Assembly: GCA_018901375.1 (NCBI GenBank) | Contig: JAHIEP010000158.1 | Coordinates: forward strand, 1-7,995 | Source of the DNA: Nanobdellota archaeon | GTDB lineage: Archaea; Nanobdellota; Nanobdellia; Pacearchaeales; GW2011-AR1 | Direction of reading: 5' to 3' | DNA length: 7,995 bases | Shown here: positions 1-5,727 of the stretch, in pieces | How positions within the stretch are numbered: position 1 is the first letter of the stretch | How the letters are laid out: the number at the start of each line of letters is the position of its first letter | Made by a program: the position numbers and the translations under genes | The notes under the pieces: model-generated | The model's database searches: none | What the model was told of the DNA's origin: nothing | The model's input: only the letters and a program-made list of their open reading frames with translations

Positions 1-815
1 AGGTAGCTCACTCTTCGCCTTCGCTTCAGCACCGAATCCTCCCGAAGAGGGCCCGATGTTTAGTGAGCAGTGTTTACTGCCAGGACTACACGGGTATCTA
101 ATCCGTTTTGCGCCCCTGGCCTTCATCCCTCACTGTCAGATTCGTCCTCGTAAAGTGCCTTCGCTCATTGTTAGTCCACCGAGGATTAACACATTTTACC
201 ATTACCCCCGGCGTACTCTTTACGTCTACCGATCTCTAGCCGCTCAGTATCTCCTGCAAGCCCTGTGCTTGAGACACAGGATTTCACAAGAGACTTAAAC
301 GGCAAGCTACGGATGTTTTAGACCCAATAAAAAGGGATGCAACTTGAACTGCTGGTATTACCGCGGCGGCTGGCACCAGTCTTTCCCAGTCCTTATTCTC
401 CCGGTTTTTTGCACCGAGAAAAAGTTTTTCAAAAAGAAAAACACTTTGGTTTGCATTATCACACTTTCGTGCATTGTAAATGTTCCGCGACTGCTGCACT
501 CCGTAGAGCTCGGAATAGTGTCTCAGATTCCGTCTCCGGGCAACTCCGCTAAGAGCCCGTAATGATCATCGCCTTGGTAGGCAGTTACCCCACCAACAAG
601 CTAATCATCCGCAGTCTCATCCTTACGCACGAGTTTCAGGGATTTACCTTTCCAGGTCTAATCCCCTATCAAGTATTAACCTCAGTTTCCCGAGGGTATC
701 CTTGACGTAAGGGTAGATTAACTACGTGTTACTGAGCAGTTTGCCGACTTTCGTCAGACTTGCATGTCTAAACCCAAACCAAATAGCTGCATCCTCCAGC
801 AGGATAAACTGGAAT
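1..815 (-). rRNA. 16S ribosomal RNA, 5' portion (partial, runs off left edge)
   Basis: This is the small-subunit ribosomal RNA, read leftwards. Seen directly: the universal 530-loop sequence (complement at 358-376), the ATTAGATACCC region near E. coli 790 (complement at 83-102), and an archaeal-type 5' terminus beginning near 815. About 815 bases are present, equivalent to roughly the first 860 E. coli positions, so no large intron is present in this part. The 3' half, including the anti-Shine-Dalgarno end, lies outside the window. Signature stretches resemble DPANN archaea (Pacearchaeota/Woesearchaeota-like), but a tree is needed for rank. The 5' end is placed by homology to other archaeal 16S and could be off by a few bases. 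The gene has its own promoter and leader immediately upstream (816-965). Confidence 0.97.
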
Positions 816-935
816 TAAACAAAAATGTTCATTCAAGACTCTGTATTTCCGTAGGAAGTAAAATTTTTCTACTTCCAGGGAATTTCTTTTTGTAAAAGAA
901 AGAGCCTAATCCTTTTGTTCTTTAAAGATTAAAGG
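816..935 (-). other. 16S pre-rRNA 5' leader with two hairpins
   Basis: This is the stretch between the inferred rRNA transcription start (about 935) and the mature 16S 5' end. It contains a hairpin with 7-bp arms (854-860 with 870-876, 9-base loop), extended after an internal loop by four more pairs (847-850 with 879-882). Next to it is a second hairpin with 8-bp arms (883-890 with 894-901, 3-base loop). Archaeal pre-16S leaders normally also pair with the 3' trailer to form a bulge-helix-bulge processing stem. The trailer is outside the window, so that cannot be tested here. The processing role is inference; the hairpins are visible. Confidence 0.55.
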
Positions 936-957
936 TAACCTCTAAAGATTTGCTAAT

Positions 958-965
958 AATATAAA
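958..965 (-). promoter_or_regulatory. Probable rRNA promoter TATA box
   Basis: TTTATATT on the minus strand, centred near 961.5, would place a transcription start near 935, about 120 bases before mature 16S. It is the best TATA-like match close upstream of the rRNA. Between it and the start lie two near-identical 11-mers (CTYTAAAGATT at 920-930 and 940-950), exactly 20 bases apart; the first contains most of a perfect 10-bp palindrome (919-928). An additional promoter further upstream (1210-1217) cannot be excluded. Confidence 0.5.
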
Positions 966-996
966 TCAATGTATTACTATCTAATCAATTTCAAAT

Positions 997-1012
997 AACA
1001 TCAGCACTGATG
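997..1012. promoter_or_regulatory. Inverted repeat upstream of rRNA promoter
   Basis: Perfect 7-bp arms (ACATCAG / CTGATGT) flank a 2-base spacer, 32-47 bases upstream of the probable rRNA TATA box. The spacer is too short for an RNA hairpin loop, so a protein-binding site for a dimeric regulator is the likelier reading. No regulator is identified. Confidence 0.3.
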
Positions 1013-1084
1013 TCCTGTTTAATTTAATTTCACAAAACTAAACATAATTAATTAGAAAGATCGCTCCATTGCTTTAAGACATAA

Positions 1085-1134
1085 CTAGAATTGATCATCA
1101 TCACACTCGACACTCGGTCGGGCGCTCATTCTAG
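1085..1134 (-). other. GC-rich inverted-repeat element
   Basis: A GC-rich island in AT-rich intergenic DNA is bracketed by perfect 7-bp arms (CTAGAAT at 1086-1092 and ATTCTAG at 1128-1134), extendable by two pairs past a bulge. Inside are two copies of ACACTCG in tandem and a small CGAC/GTCG stem. It could be a structured RNA element or a repeat. It overlaps the end of the possible small ORF at 1085-1183, whose stop falls in one arm. I recognise no RNA family. Confidence 0.4.
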
Positions 1135-1183
1135 CCTCAAAAATATCAATTGAAGCCTTGGATATTATCTCCAAAGTTCTCAT
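1085..1183 (-). CDS. Possible 32-codon small ORF (doubtful)
   Basis: ATG at 1183, TAG at 1085-1087, 32 residues. The N-terminal half (MRTLEIISKASIDIFEARM) could form an amphipathic helix; the tail is acidic (CDDDQF). A good TATA box (TTTATAAA, 1210-1217) lies upstream, but its centre is about 30 bases from the ATG, whereas the other genes here have about 26. No homology is recognised. It may be a fragment of a lost gene, or the TATA box may drive a non-coding transcript or the rRNA instead. The stop codon falls in the arm of the inverted repeat at 1086-1134. Confidence 0.2.
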   Translation of the reverse strand: MRTLEIISKASIDIFEARMSARPSVECDDDQF

Positions 1184-1209
1184 TTTGTATTCTTACACGC
1201 AAAAATCCT

Positions 1210-1217
1210 TTTATAAA
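1210..1217 (-). promoter_or_regulatory. TATA-like box
   Basis: Minus-strand TTTATAAA predicts a start near 1187. It could serve the small ORF at 1085-1183 with a leader of about four bases, a structured transcript through 1086-1134, or a distal rRNA promoter. It lies just downstream of the PIN fragment stop. Confidence 0.35.
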
Positions 1218-1240
1218 CTTATCGTCCAAAGAAATTATTT

Positions 1241-1405
1241 TCACCGACGGAGATTATCCTTATCAATAATTCTCAAAAACTCTTCCGGCCTAATTATTTT
1301 TATTCCTTCAAATTCCACAACCTTCAACAAATGTTTATCGTTACTAATAATATAATCAACACCTCCTTCAACCGCGCACTCAAAAATAATATCCAATCTA
1401 CCCAA
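1241..1405 (-). pseudogene. N-terminally truncated PIN-domain (VapC-like) fragment
   Basis: An open minus-strand frame of 54 codons ends at TGA 1241-1243, with no start codon of its own and an in-frame TGA at 1406-1408. Its translation contains DIIFECAVEGGVDYIISNDK followed by HLLKV and a glycine-isoleucine-lysine strand, then a PEEFL end. This is the C-terminal half of a PIN-domain ribonuclease: the conserved D..I.ECA segment, then SNDKHLL, strand and terminal helix. The N-terminal half carrying the first catalytic Asp and the Glu is absent. It is bordered directly by a CACGGA-type repeat array (1414-1452), which seems to mark the break. It is a different PIN subfamily from the toxin at 5313-5727, whose equivalent motif is IWSDDGHF. 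It is non-functional as it stands. Confidence 0.7.
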
Positions 1406-1413
1406 TCAAAAAA

Positions 1414-1484
1414 ATCCGTGTTAATCCGTGAAATCCTGTCTTCTGATCCGTGTTCCTTTTTTAATTATATTGCAAGTTACACCA
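1414..1484 (-). repeat. Composite CACGGA repeat, copy 1
   Basis: Three CACGGAT cores and one degenerate copy, spaced 9-13 bases apart (1414-1452), are joined to an AT-rich stretch and GTGTAACTTGCAA (1472-1484, minus strand). The same arrangement recurs at 6005-6069 with the joining sequence largely conserved. Reading with transcription, GTGTAACTTG comes first and the array second. This copy lies between the end of the ATPase gene and the truncated PIN fragment. Confidence 0.7.
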
Positions 1485-1498
1485 TCAACAAAATCATA

Positions 1499-1526
1499 CT
1501 AACAGCTAACAGCTAACGGCTAATAG
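1499..1526 (-). repeat. TTAGCTG 7-base tandem repeat supplying the ATPase stop
   Basis: Four heptamers read as TTAGCTG/TTAGCCG/ATTAGCT-type units on the minus strand (CTAACAG, CTAACAG, CTAACGG, CTAATAG on plus). The ATPase stop codon (1513-1515) is the TAG of the third plus-strand unit, and the last residues ISR are encoded by the repeat. The unit is 7 bases long and contains TAG, so three consecutive units place a stop in all three frames. Confidence 0.9.
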
Positions 1527-4113
1527 CTGTTCTCCCAATCTTCCCAGCTTCAAAAACAACCAATCCACTCAACCCAGCCAACACACTCCAGCCAAACTGA
1601 CTTATTGAAAGCGGAACAAATCCAAACACCGTCCCAAGCCCAGTATAAATCGCCAACAAATGCAACCCAGCAGAAATAGCAACAGCCCAAATCAAATACA
1701 TATTATTCAAAATACCCGTAGTAAACAAACTACTTTTAGATTTACAAGAGAAAGCAAAAAACAACTCAAAGAAAATCGCCGTCGTAATAGCCATCGTCCG
1801 AGCAACCTCTAAACCAAAATTAGTCAACCCATAATTAAAAATCCAAAGCGAAGCCACAACCATCAGCCCACCAGCAACGAGAATCGCCCCCCAAATACCA
1901 GACAACAAATCATCATTACGAGGACCCCTCTTCATAATACCGTCGTGAGCAGGCTCAATAGCCAACGCCAAAGCAGGCAAGCTATCTGTCACAAGATTCA
2001 TCCACAAAATAGCAAGAGGCAAAAATATCAAAGGCATACCGAACATTAAACTCAAGAGAACAACAAAAACCTCGCCAGCATTAGCCGCCAACAAAAACTT
2101 AATAGACTTTTTCAAATTATTAAAAACCCGACGCCCCTGTCTAACCGCACGAATTATCGACGCAAAATTATCATCGAGCAAAACCATATCAGAAGAATCC
2201 CGAGCAACATCCGAACCACGAATCCCCATAGCAATCCCAATGTCCGCCCTCTTCAAAGCCAAAATATCATTAACACCGTCGCCAGTAACCGCAACAGTCT
2301 CATGCTGCTTCATCAAAATCTCAACAACTTTCAATTTCTGCTGCGGAGTAATCCGAGCGAAAATGGTTTTCGTCTTCACAACTTTATACCAATCACTATC
2401 ATCCAATCTATCTAACTCTTTACCTTCAATAACATCTCCAACCAAACCAATCTTTTCAGCAATCGCCTTCGTCGTCAAAGCAGAATCCCCAGTAATAACT
2501 TTAATTTTAATACCAGCCTCGATAGCTTCACGAATAGCCTCCCTAACTTCTTCTCTAGGCGGGTCAATCATCCCAGTAAACCCAGTAAATATCAAACGAC
2601 TTTCAGCCTCATCTAAACTAACCTTTGTCAACTGCCTAAACCCAAACCCAAGCACCCGCAACCCAGAACTTTCCATTTTATTTAATTCACTAACTATTTC
2701 CTTTTTTCTCGTCGGTGTTAACAGCTTGATTTTACCATCAACTAATTCTTTCGTACAACTATTCAAAACAAACAAAGGAGCGCCCTTAACATAACTAGTC
2801 TTAATTCCTCCCGACACCCCGACACCCCGACCACCGACACACCGAATTATAGACATCATCTTCCTAACAGAGTCAAAAGGAAATTCCTTGACCCTTTCAT
2901 TCTTATCACTAAAACTTTTTTTGCTCAAACCAAATTTCTTAGCCACCTTAATCAAAGCCACTTCAGTAGGGTCCCCAAGAATATCATCCTTCTCATCCCG
3001 AGCATTATTACACAAAACTCCAATCTCCAAAACTTTCCTAACATCATCACTCAGTCGACCACCGACCACCGACCACCGACCACCGGACGAAGTGTAAACT
3101 GAGTCAACACTAAGTTTCTCCTCAGTCAAAGTCCCAGTCTTATCTGTACAAATCACCGTCGCTCGCCCCAAAGTCTCAGCCGCAGGCAATCTCCTAATTA
3201 AAGTATTTACCTTATGCATCTGCTTAACAGCGACGGCAAGAGTAATCGCAATAATAGCAGGAAGAGCAGAAGGTATAGCCGCAATCGCCAAACTCACAGA
3301 AACCAAAAACATCTCAAACGCCCCAGTTCCAAAATAAATCCCAACTCCAAAAACAAAAGCAACCAATATCAAAATCGCAATAGAAACATCCCTAGAAAAA
3401 GTATCTACCTTTTTTTCCAACGGCATCTTTTCCGAAGTAGTAGTCTGAACCAACTCAGCCAACTTCCCAAACTCCGTCCGAATCCCACTTTCAACAACAA
3501 CAGCCGTACATTTTCCCCGAACAATCACAGTCCCAGCATAAAGCATATTTTTCCTATCCGCCAAAACAACATTCTTATCCAAAACAACATCAGACTTATC
3601 AACCGGAAAACTCTCCCCGCTCAAAACAGCCTCGTTACTCTGTAAATTTTCACTCTCCAAAATCCGACAATCCGCCAAAACCTTATCCCCCGCATCCATC
3701 AAAACAATATCGCCAGGCACCAAAAACATCGAATCAATTTCCTTCTGAGCCCCATCCCTCAAAACCATAACCTTATACCTCAAACTCTTTTTCAACTTCT
3801 CAATAATCTCCTCAGCCTTATACTCCTGAACAAATCCAATACCAGCATTCAAAATCACAACCACACCAATTACAATAGCGTCGATAATATGTCCAATAAA
3901 AACAGAAATAACCATAACCGCAAGCAAAACATAAACCAACAAAGAATTAAACTGCCCCAATAAAATCCCCAATTTCCCACGCCCCTTCAACTTCCGAATA
4001 ACATTTTTCCCATACTTCGCAAACCGCTTCTGCACCTCACCCCCACTCAAACCCCGCTCAGAGCTCCCCAAACTTCCCAACACCTTCTCCGAAGACCACG
4101 CATGCCAATCCAT
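1513..4113 (-). CDS. P-type cation-transporting ATPase (P2, SERCA/PMR1-like)
   Basis: An 866-residue ATP-driven cation pump of the cell membrane, complete and of normal family length. In order: N-terminal cation-ATPase domain (about 1-75), M1-M2 (about 48-95), actuator loop with SGES at 165-168 (usually TGES), M3-M4 (about 243-295), phosphorylation motif DKTGTLT with Asp324, KGAP at 443-446 in the nucleotide domain, TGD at 541-543, hinge TGDGVND at 610-616, and six C-terminal membrane helices. Ca2+-pump residues NAGE (678-681), Asn706 and Asp710 are present. The M4 motif is PSALP (281-285) instead of PEGLP, so the ligand equivalent to SERCA Glu309 is Ser282 and the ion is uncertain. Two GC-rich tandem repeats encode Gly-rich loop inserts (about 341-353 and 425-436). 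The C-terminus is encoded by another repeat. The start at 4113 has a TATA box 25.5 bases upstream. Confidence 0.96.
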   Translation of the reverse strand: MDWHAWSSEKVLGSLGSSERGLSGGEVQKRFAKYGKNVIRKLKGRGKLGILLGQFNSLLVYVLLAVMVISVFIGHIIDAIVIGVVVILNAGIGFVQEYKAEEIIEKLKKSLRYKVMVLRDGAQKEIDSMFLVPGDIVLMDAGDKVLADCRILESENLQSNEAVLSGESFPVDKSDVVLDKNVVLADRKNMLYAGTVIVRGKCTAVVVESGIRTEFGKLAELVQTTTSEKMPLEKKVDTFSRDVSIAILILVAFVFGVGIYFGTGAFEMFLVSVSLAIAAIPSALPAIIAITLAVAVKQMHKVNTLIRRLPAAETLGRATVICTDKTGTLTEEKLSVDSVYTSSGGRWSVVGGRLSDDVRKVLEIGVLCNNARDEKDDILGDPTEVALIKVAKKFGLSKKSFSDKNERVKEFPFDSVRKMMSIIRCVGGRGVGVSGGIKTSYVKGAPLFVLNSCTKELVDGKIKLLTPTRKKEIVSELNKMESSGLRVLGFGFRQLTKVSLDEAESRLIFTGFTGMIDPPREEVREAIREAIEAGIKIKVITGDSALTTKAIAEKIGLVGDVIEGKELDRLDDSDWYKVVKTKTIFARITPQQKLKVVEILMKQHETVAVTGDGVNDILALKRADIGIAMGIRGSDVARDSSDMVLLDDNFASIIRAVRQGRRVFNNLKKSIKFLLAANAGEVFVVLLSLMFGMPLIFLPLAILWMNLVTDSLPALALAIEPAHDGIMKRGPRNDDLLSGIWGAILVAGGLMVVASLWIFNYGLTNFGLEVARTMAITTAIFFELFFAFSCKSKSSLFTTGILNNMYLIWAVAISAGLHLLAIYTGLGTVFGFVPLSISQFGWSVLAGLSGLVVFEAGKIGRTAISR
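2811..2844 (-). repeat. In-gene 8/7-base GC-rich tandem repeat (ATPase N domain)
   Basis: Minus-strand units of the type CGGGGTGT, CGGGGTGT, then variant CGGTGGT and CGGTGTGT. They encode the Gly/Val-rich insert at about residues 425-436, between the FPFDSVRKMMS segment and KGAP of the nucleotide-binding domain. There is no stop in the frame used, and the reading frame continues cleanly on both sides. It contains three runs of three or more G plus GG runs. Confidence 0.85.
3057..3084 (-). repeat. In-gene perfect 7-base tandem repeat (ATPase)
   Basis: Four perfect copies of GACCACC on plus (GGTGGTC on the coding strand) encode most of the insert SSGGRWSVVGGRL at about residues 342-354, shortly after the phosphorylation motif. 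Because the period is not a multiple of three, successive units are read in different frames. None of the three frames contains a stop. Confidence 0.9.
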
Positions 4114-4134
4114 AAATCAACGAACACAAACATA

Positions 4135-4142
4135 ATTATAAA
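4135..4142 (-). promoter_or_regulatory. TATA box of the ATPase gene
   Basis: TTTATAAT on the minus strand, centred 25.5 bases before the ATG at 4113. This is the spacing expected when transcription starts at the ATG itself. It lies in the 35-base gap after the stop of the four-helix-bundle gene. Confidence 0.65.
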
Positions 4143-4148
4143 TCTATC

Positions 4149-4505
4149 CTAACTCTTCCTGAATCTCCTAATCAATCCACTAATCATTTTCCCAATCTCA
4201 ATCAACTCCCTCAATATTTCCTCACCCTTCTCATTTCCCAAATATCCCAAACTCACAACCCTCCGAACCTGAGCAGTTAATTCATTATTACTACCCAAAG
4301 CATAACGCAAAAACATAATCATCTCCTTGTTTGTTCCACCCCGACCACCCTCTGCAATATTAGAAACCACGCTATCCACCGCTCGTCTCATTTGATCCCC
4401 AAGCCCATACATTTCATACTTAGGAAAATCCATAGTAACCCCATGAATAACATCACTCATAATATCAGCTCGCCTATACACCTCCAACCTCTCATAGTTA
4501 TACAT
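4149..4505 (-). CDS. Four-helix-bundle protein, S23 / 23S rRNA intervening-sequence family
   Basis: 118 residues. The pattern is characteristic: N-terminal YERLEVYRRADIM, then YGLGDQMRRAVDSVVSNIAEG near residues 46-66, a Gly/Arg turn, FLRYALGSNNELTAQ, and a final helix. This matches the S23 family (23S rRNA-intervening-sequence protein), all-helical proteins of about 110-130 residues. Members form oligomers; their cellular role is not established despite the name. The ATG at 4505 is chosen over an in-frame start six codons earlier because the family begins at this Tyr-rich segment and a TATA box is centred 26.5 bases upstream of 4505. It ends 35 bases before the ATPase start; no functional link to either neighbour is evident. 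Confidence 0.9.
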   Translation of the reverse strand: MYNYERLEVYRRADIMSDVIHGVTMDFPKYEMYGLGDQMRRAVDSVVSNIAEGGRGGTNKEMIMFLRYALGSNNELTAQVRRVVSLGYLGNEKGEEILRELIEIGKMISGLIRRFRKS

Positions 4506-4527
4506 TAAAACAACAAGTAGCAATATT

Positions 4528-4535
4528 ACTTAAAT
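4528..4535 (-). promoter_or_regulatory. TATA box of the four-helix-bundle gene
   Basis: ATTTAAGT on the minus strand, preceded by purine-rich GGAAG as a possible BRE, centred 26.5 bases before the ATG at 4505. It supports that start and a leaderless transcript. Confidence 0.6.
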
Positions 4536-4555
4536 CTTCCAGTTGCCAAAATCAG

Positions 4556-4611
4556 TCTAGCAGCCGAAGGCGATCTATCAGGCAAAGCCGGTCTAACAGC
4601 GAAGCGGTCTA
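4556..4611 (-). repeat. Degenerate 16-18-base tandem repeat after SBDS (TAGAC units)
   Basis: Four TCTA cores on plus (4556, 4574, 4592, 4608), spaced 18, 18 and 16 bases. Each of the first three is followed by a CAGnnnAAGSC-like stretch. On the coding strand the units read as TAGA/TAGAC plus a CGCTTCG-like mini-hairpin segment. The SBDS stop codon (4609-4611) is the TAG of the first unit met by the ribosome; the rest forms most of the intergenic space before the next promoter. Confidence 0.75.
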
Positions 4612-5277
4612 CCGAATCTCTTCCGACAACACCGAACCCTGTGTTGAGGAATTGATTCGGTCATAAAAATCCATAATCAACCCAGCAGGAACCTCGACGA
4701 CAACTTCCAAATCCCCATTATTCTTCCAGTCCTCAGTTTTCATAAATTCCTTAACAATTCCATAGGCCTTCCCAGAATGAATCGCAGGAATCACCAATCT
4801 AACTCTCTTCCTCTCAACCTTAATCGGCAACACCTTCGACAACTGATCCAAAATCTCCTCAACCTGAGATTCAACAGACTTATTCTTAACATTAACATTT
4901 GCCTCAGAAAGCGCCTTCATAATTCTATCCGGAGTATAAGGCCGCCCTTCAGGAGACATCGCATTCCTAACCAAAAAATCAACTACCTGCTTATACTTCG
5001 CATCATGCTCCTTATGTAAATACTCCGTCGGCAAAACAACTTCCCCACTCTTAATAATTTTCTCCGCAACCTTCATAACATCCGTCGTCCCAAAATTCTT
5101 CTCCAGATCCTCATCCGAAACATGCTCCCCCGACTTCAAATTATGAAAAATCGCATCAGTCAAAACCGCCAATACCAAATCACCCTCGCCACGCTTAACT
5201 TTCAACGCCTCATCCAAATCAACCAAAATCTCAAAATGCTTCCCATCCCGCTTAATCCGCGCCGTTGTTTGTGCCAT
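4609..5277 (-). CDS. Ribosome maturation protein SBDS (Sdo1 homologue)
   Basis: 222 residues, cytoplasmic. SBDS proteins act late in large-subunit assembly; in eukaryotes they work with the GTPase EFL1 to release the anti-association factor eIF6/aIF6, and the archaeal role is assumed similar. Seen: N-terminal FYSH domain (about 1-90) with RIKRDGKHFEILVD and the basic LKVKRGEGDL segment, central three-helix domain (about 91-165) with YTPDRIMKALSEANV, and C-terminal ferredoxin-like domain ending in VVVEVPAG. Length fits archaeal family members. ATG 5277 is chosen over an upstream in-frame start because MAQTTARIKR is the usual N-terminus and a TATA box is centred 26.5 bases upstream. The last 17 codons coincide with a long palindrome, and the stop lies in a repeat unit. 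SBDS beside psmA and rnp2 is the conserved archaeal superoperon order. Confidence 0.96.
   Translation of the reverse strand: MAQTTARIKRDGKHFEILVDLDEALKVKRGEGDLVLAVLTDAIFHNLKSGEHVSDEDLEKNFGTTDVMKVAEKIIKSGEVVLPTEYLHKEHDAKYKQVVDFLVRNAMSPEGRPYTPDRIMKALSEANVNVKNKSVESQVEEILDQLSKVLPIKVERKRVRLVIPAIHSGKAYGIVKEFMKTEDWKNNGDLEVVVEVPAGLIMDFYDRINSSTQGSVLSEEIR
4611..4661 (-). repeat. Long hairpin-forming palindrome in the SBDS 3' end
   Basis: Arms of 21-22 bases (4611-4632 and 4641-4661) pair with an 8-base loop. Continuous blocks CCGAATC/GATTCGG, TTCC/GGAA and CAACAC/GTGTTG are separated by two small internal mismatches. It covers the last 17 codons of SBDS up to the stop. No U-tract follows on the transcript, so it does not look like an intrinsic terminator; it may be a palindromic repeat element or an mRNA 3' stem. 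Confidence 0.8.
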
Positions 5278-5299
5278 AATATAAATAAATCTCTTAGGG

Positions 5300-5307
5300 T
5301 TTATTAA
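5300..5307 (-). promoter_or_regulatory. TATA box of SBDS
   Basis: TTAATAAA on the minus strand, centred 26.5 bases before the SBDS ATG at 5277, in the 35-base gap after the toxin frame. It implies SBDS has its own leaderless transcript and does not depend on read-through from the vapBC genes. Confidence 0.6.
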
Positions 5308-5312
5308 GATTG

Positions 5313-5727
5313 CTACAATCCAAACCCCCAAATCAAATCACAAGTCCGATAAATCTTAACGACATCCTGCTTCAAAAAATGACCATCATCACTCCAAATC
5401 CCATCATTCTCAAAAGATAAAGCCAAAGCAACAAAAACAACATCTCCTTTATCAATTTCCCACATAATCTCATCAGCCTCACCAACAAAATACAAATATT
5501 TTTCACAAGAAACAATCTTAATATTTTCCATCAATAATAAACAGTATCTCAAATTCACCGTCGACCAATCCAGATTTCTTCAAGATATAATCTTTATATT
5601 TTTTAACCTCACGAACCAAACTATCAGGAGCATATAAATCAAACGGAGAATCAATTAACAATTCCCGAGTCTTCCCATCACGTATCAAACCAGAAAGCAA
5701 GATATTTGAATCAACGACCAATCTCAT
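5313..5727 (-). pseudogene. PIN-domain toxin (VapC-like), split by a frameshift
   Basis: Two overlapping frames together make one PIN-domain endoribonuclease. Frame 1 (5727-5518) gives MRLVVDSNILLSGLIRDG with catalytic Asp6 and Glu40 (VREVKKYK) and ends at TAA after residue 69. Frame 2 (readable from about 5558, ATG at 5531, to TAG 5313) continues with MENIKIVS, the acidic IDKGDVVFVALAL segment and the terminal IWSDDGHFLKQD. Skipping one base near 5532 joins them into a normal-length PIN_2-type protein. The ATG at 5727 overlaps the antitoxin stop by four bases (ATGA), the usual toxin-antitoxin coupling. The split could be a real inactivating mutation, a programmed +1 shift, reinitiation at ATG 5531, or a sequencing or assembly error. 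The cause is undecided. Confidence 0.85.

Noticed and set aside
56..562. Several short open frames on both strands
   Set aside because: They fall entirely inside the 16S rRNA gene.
1..815. 16S intron or insertion
   Set aside because: Conserved blocks occur at distances fitting a compact archaeal 16S, leaving no room for an intron.
1090..1112. C-box-like GTGATGA suggesting a C/D-box guide RNA
   Set aside because: No CTGA D box lies at a suitable distance downstream, so the single box is not enough.
1414..1452. CACGGA array as a possible CRISPR
   Set aside because: The units are about 7-8 bases with 2-6 base spacers. There are no 24-40-base repeats, unique spacers or cas genes.
1158..1516. 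Two plus-strand open frames of 61-65 codons
   Set aside because: They are antisense to the PIN fragment and the repeats, with low-complexity Ile/Asn/Ser composition and no recognisable domain.
2240..2794. 184-codon open frame on the plus strand
   Set aside because: It is an exact antisense shadow of the ATPase nucleotide and phosphorylation domains, whose motifs are clear on the other strand.
4611..4661. Palindrome as an intrinsic terminator
   Set aside because: No T-tract follows on the transcribed strand, and archaeal termination usually relies on such a tract; it is kept only as a repeat or hairpin.
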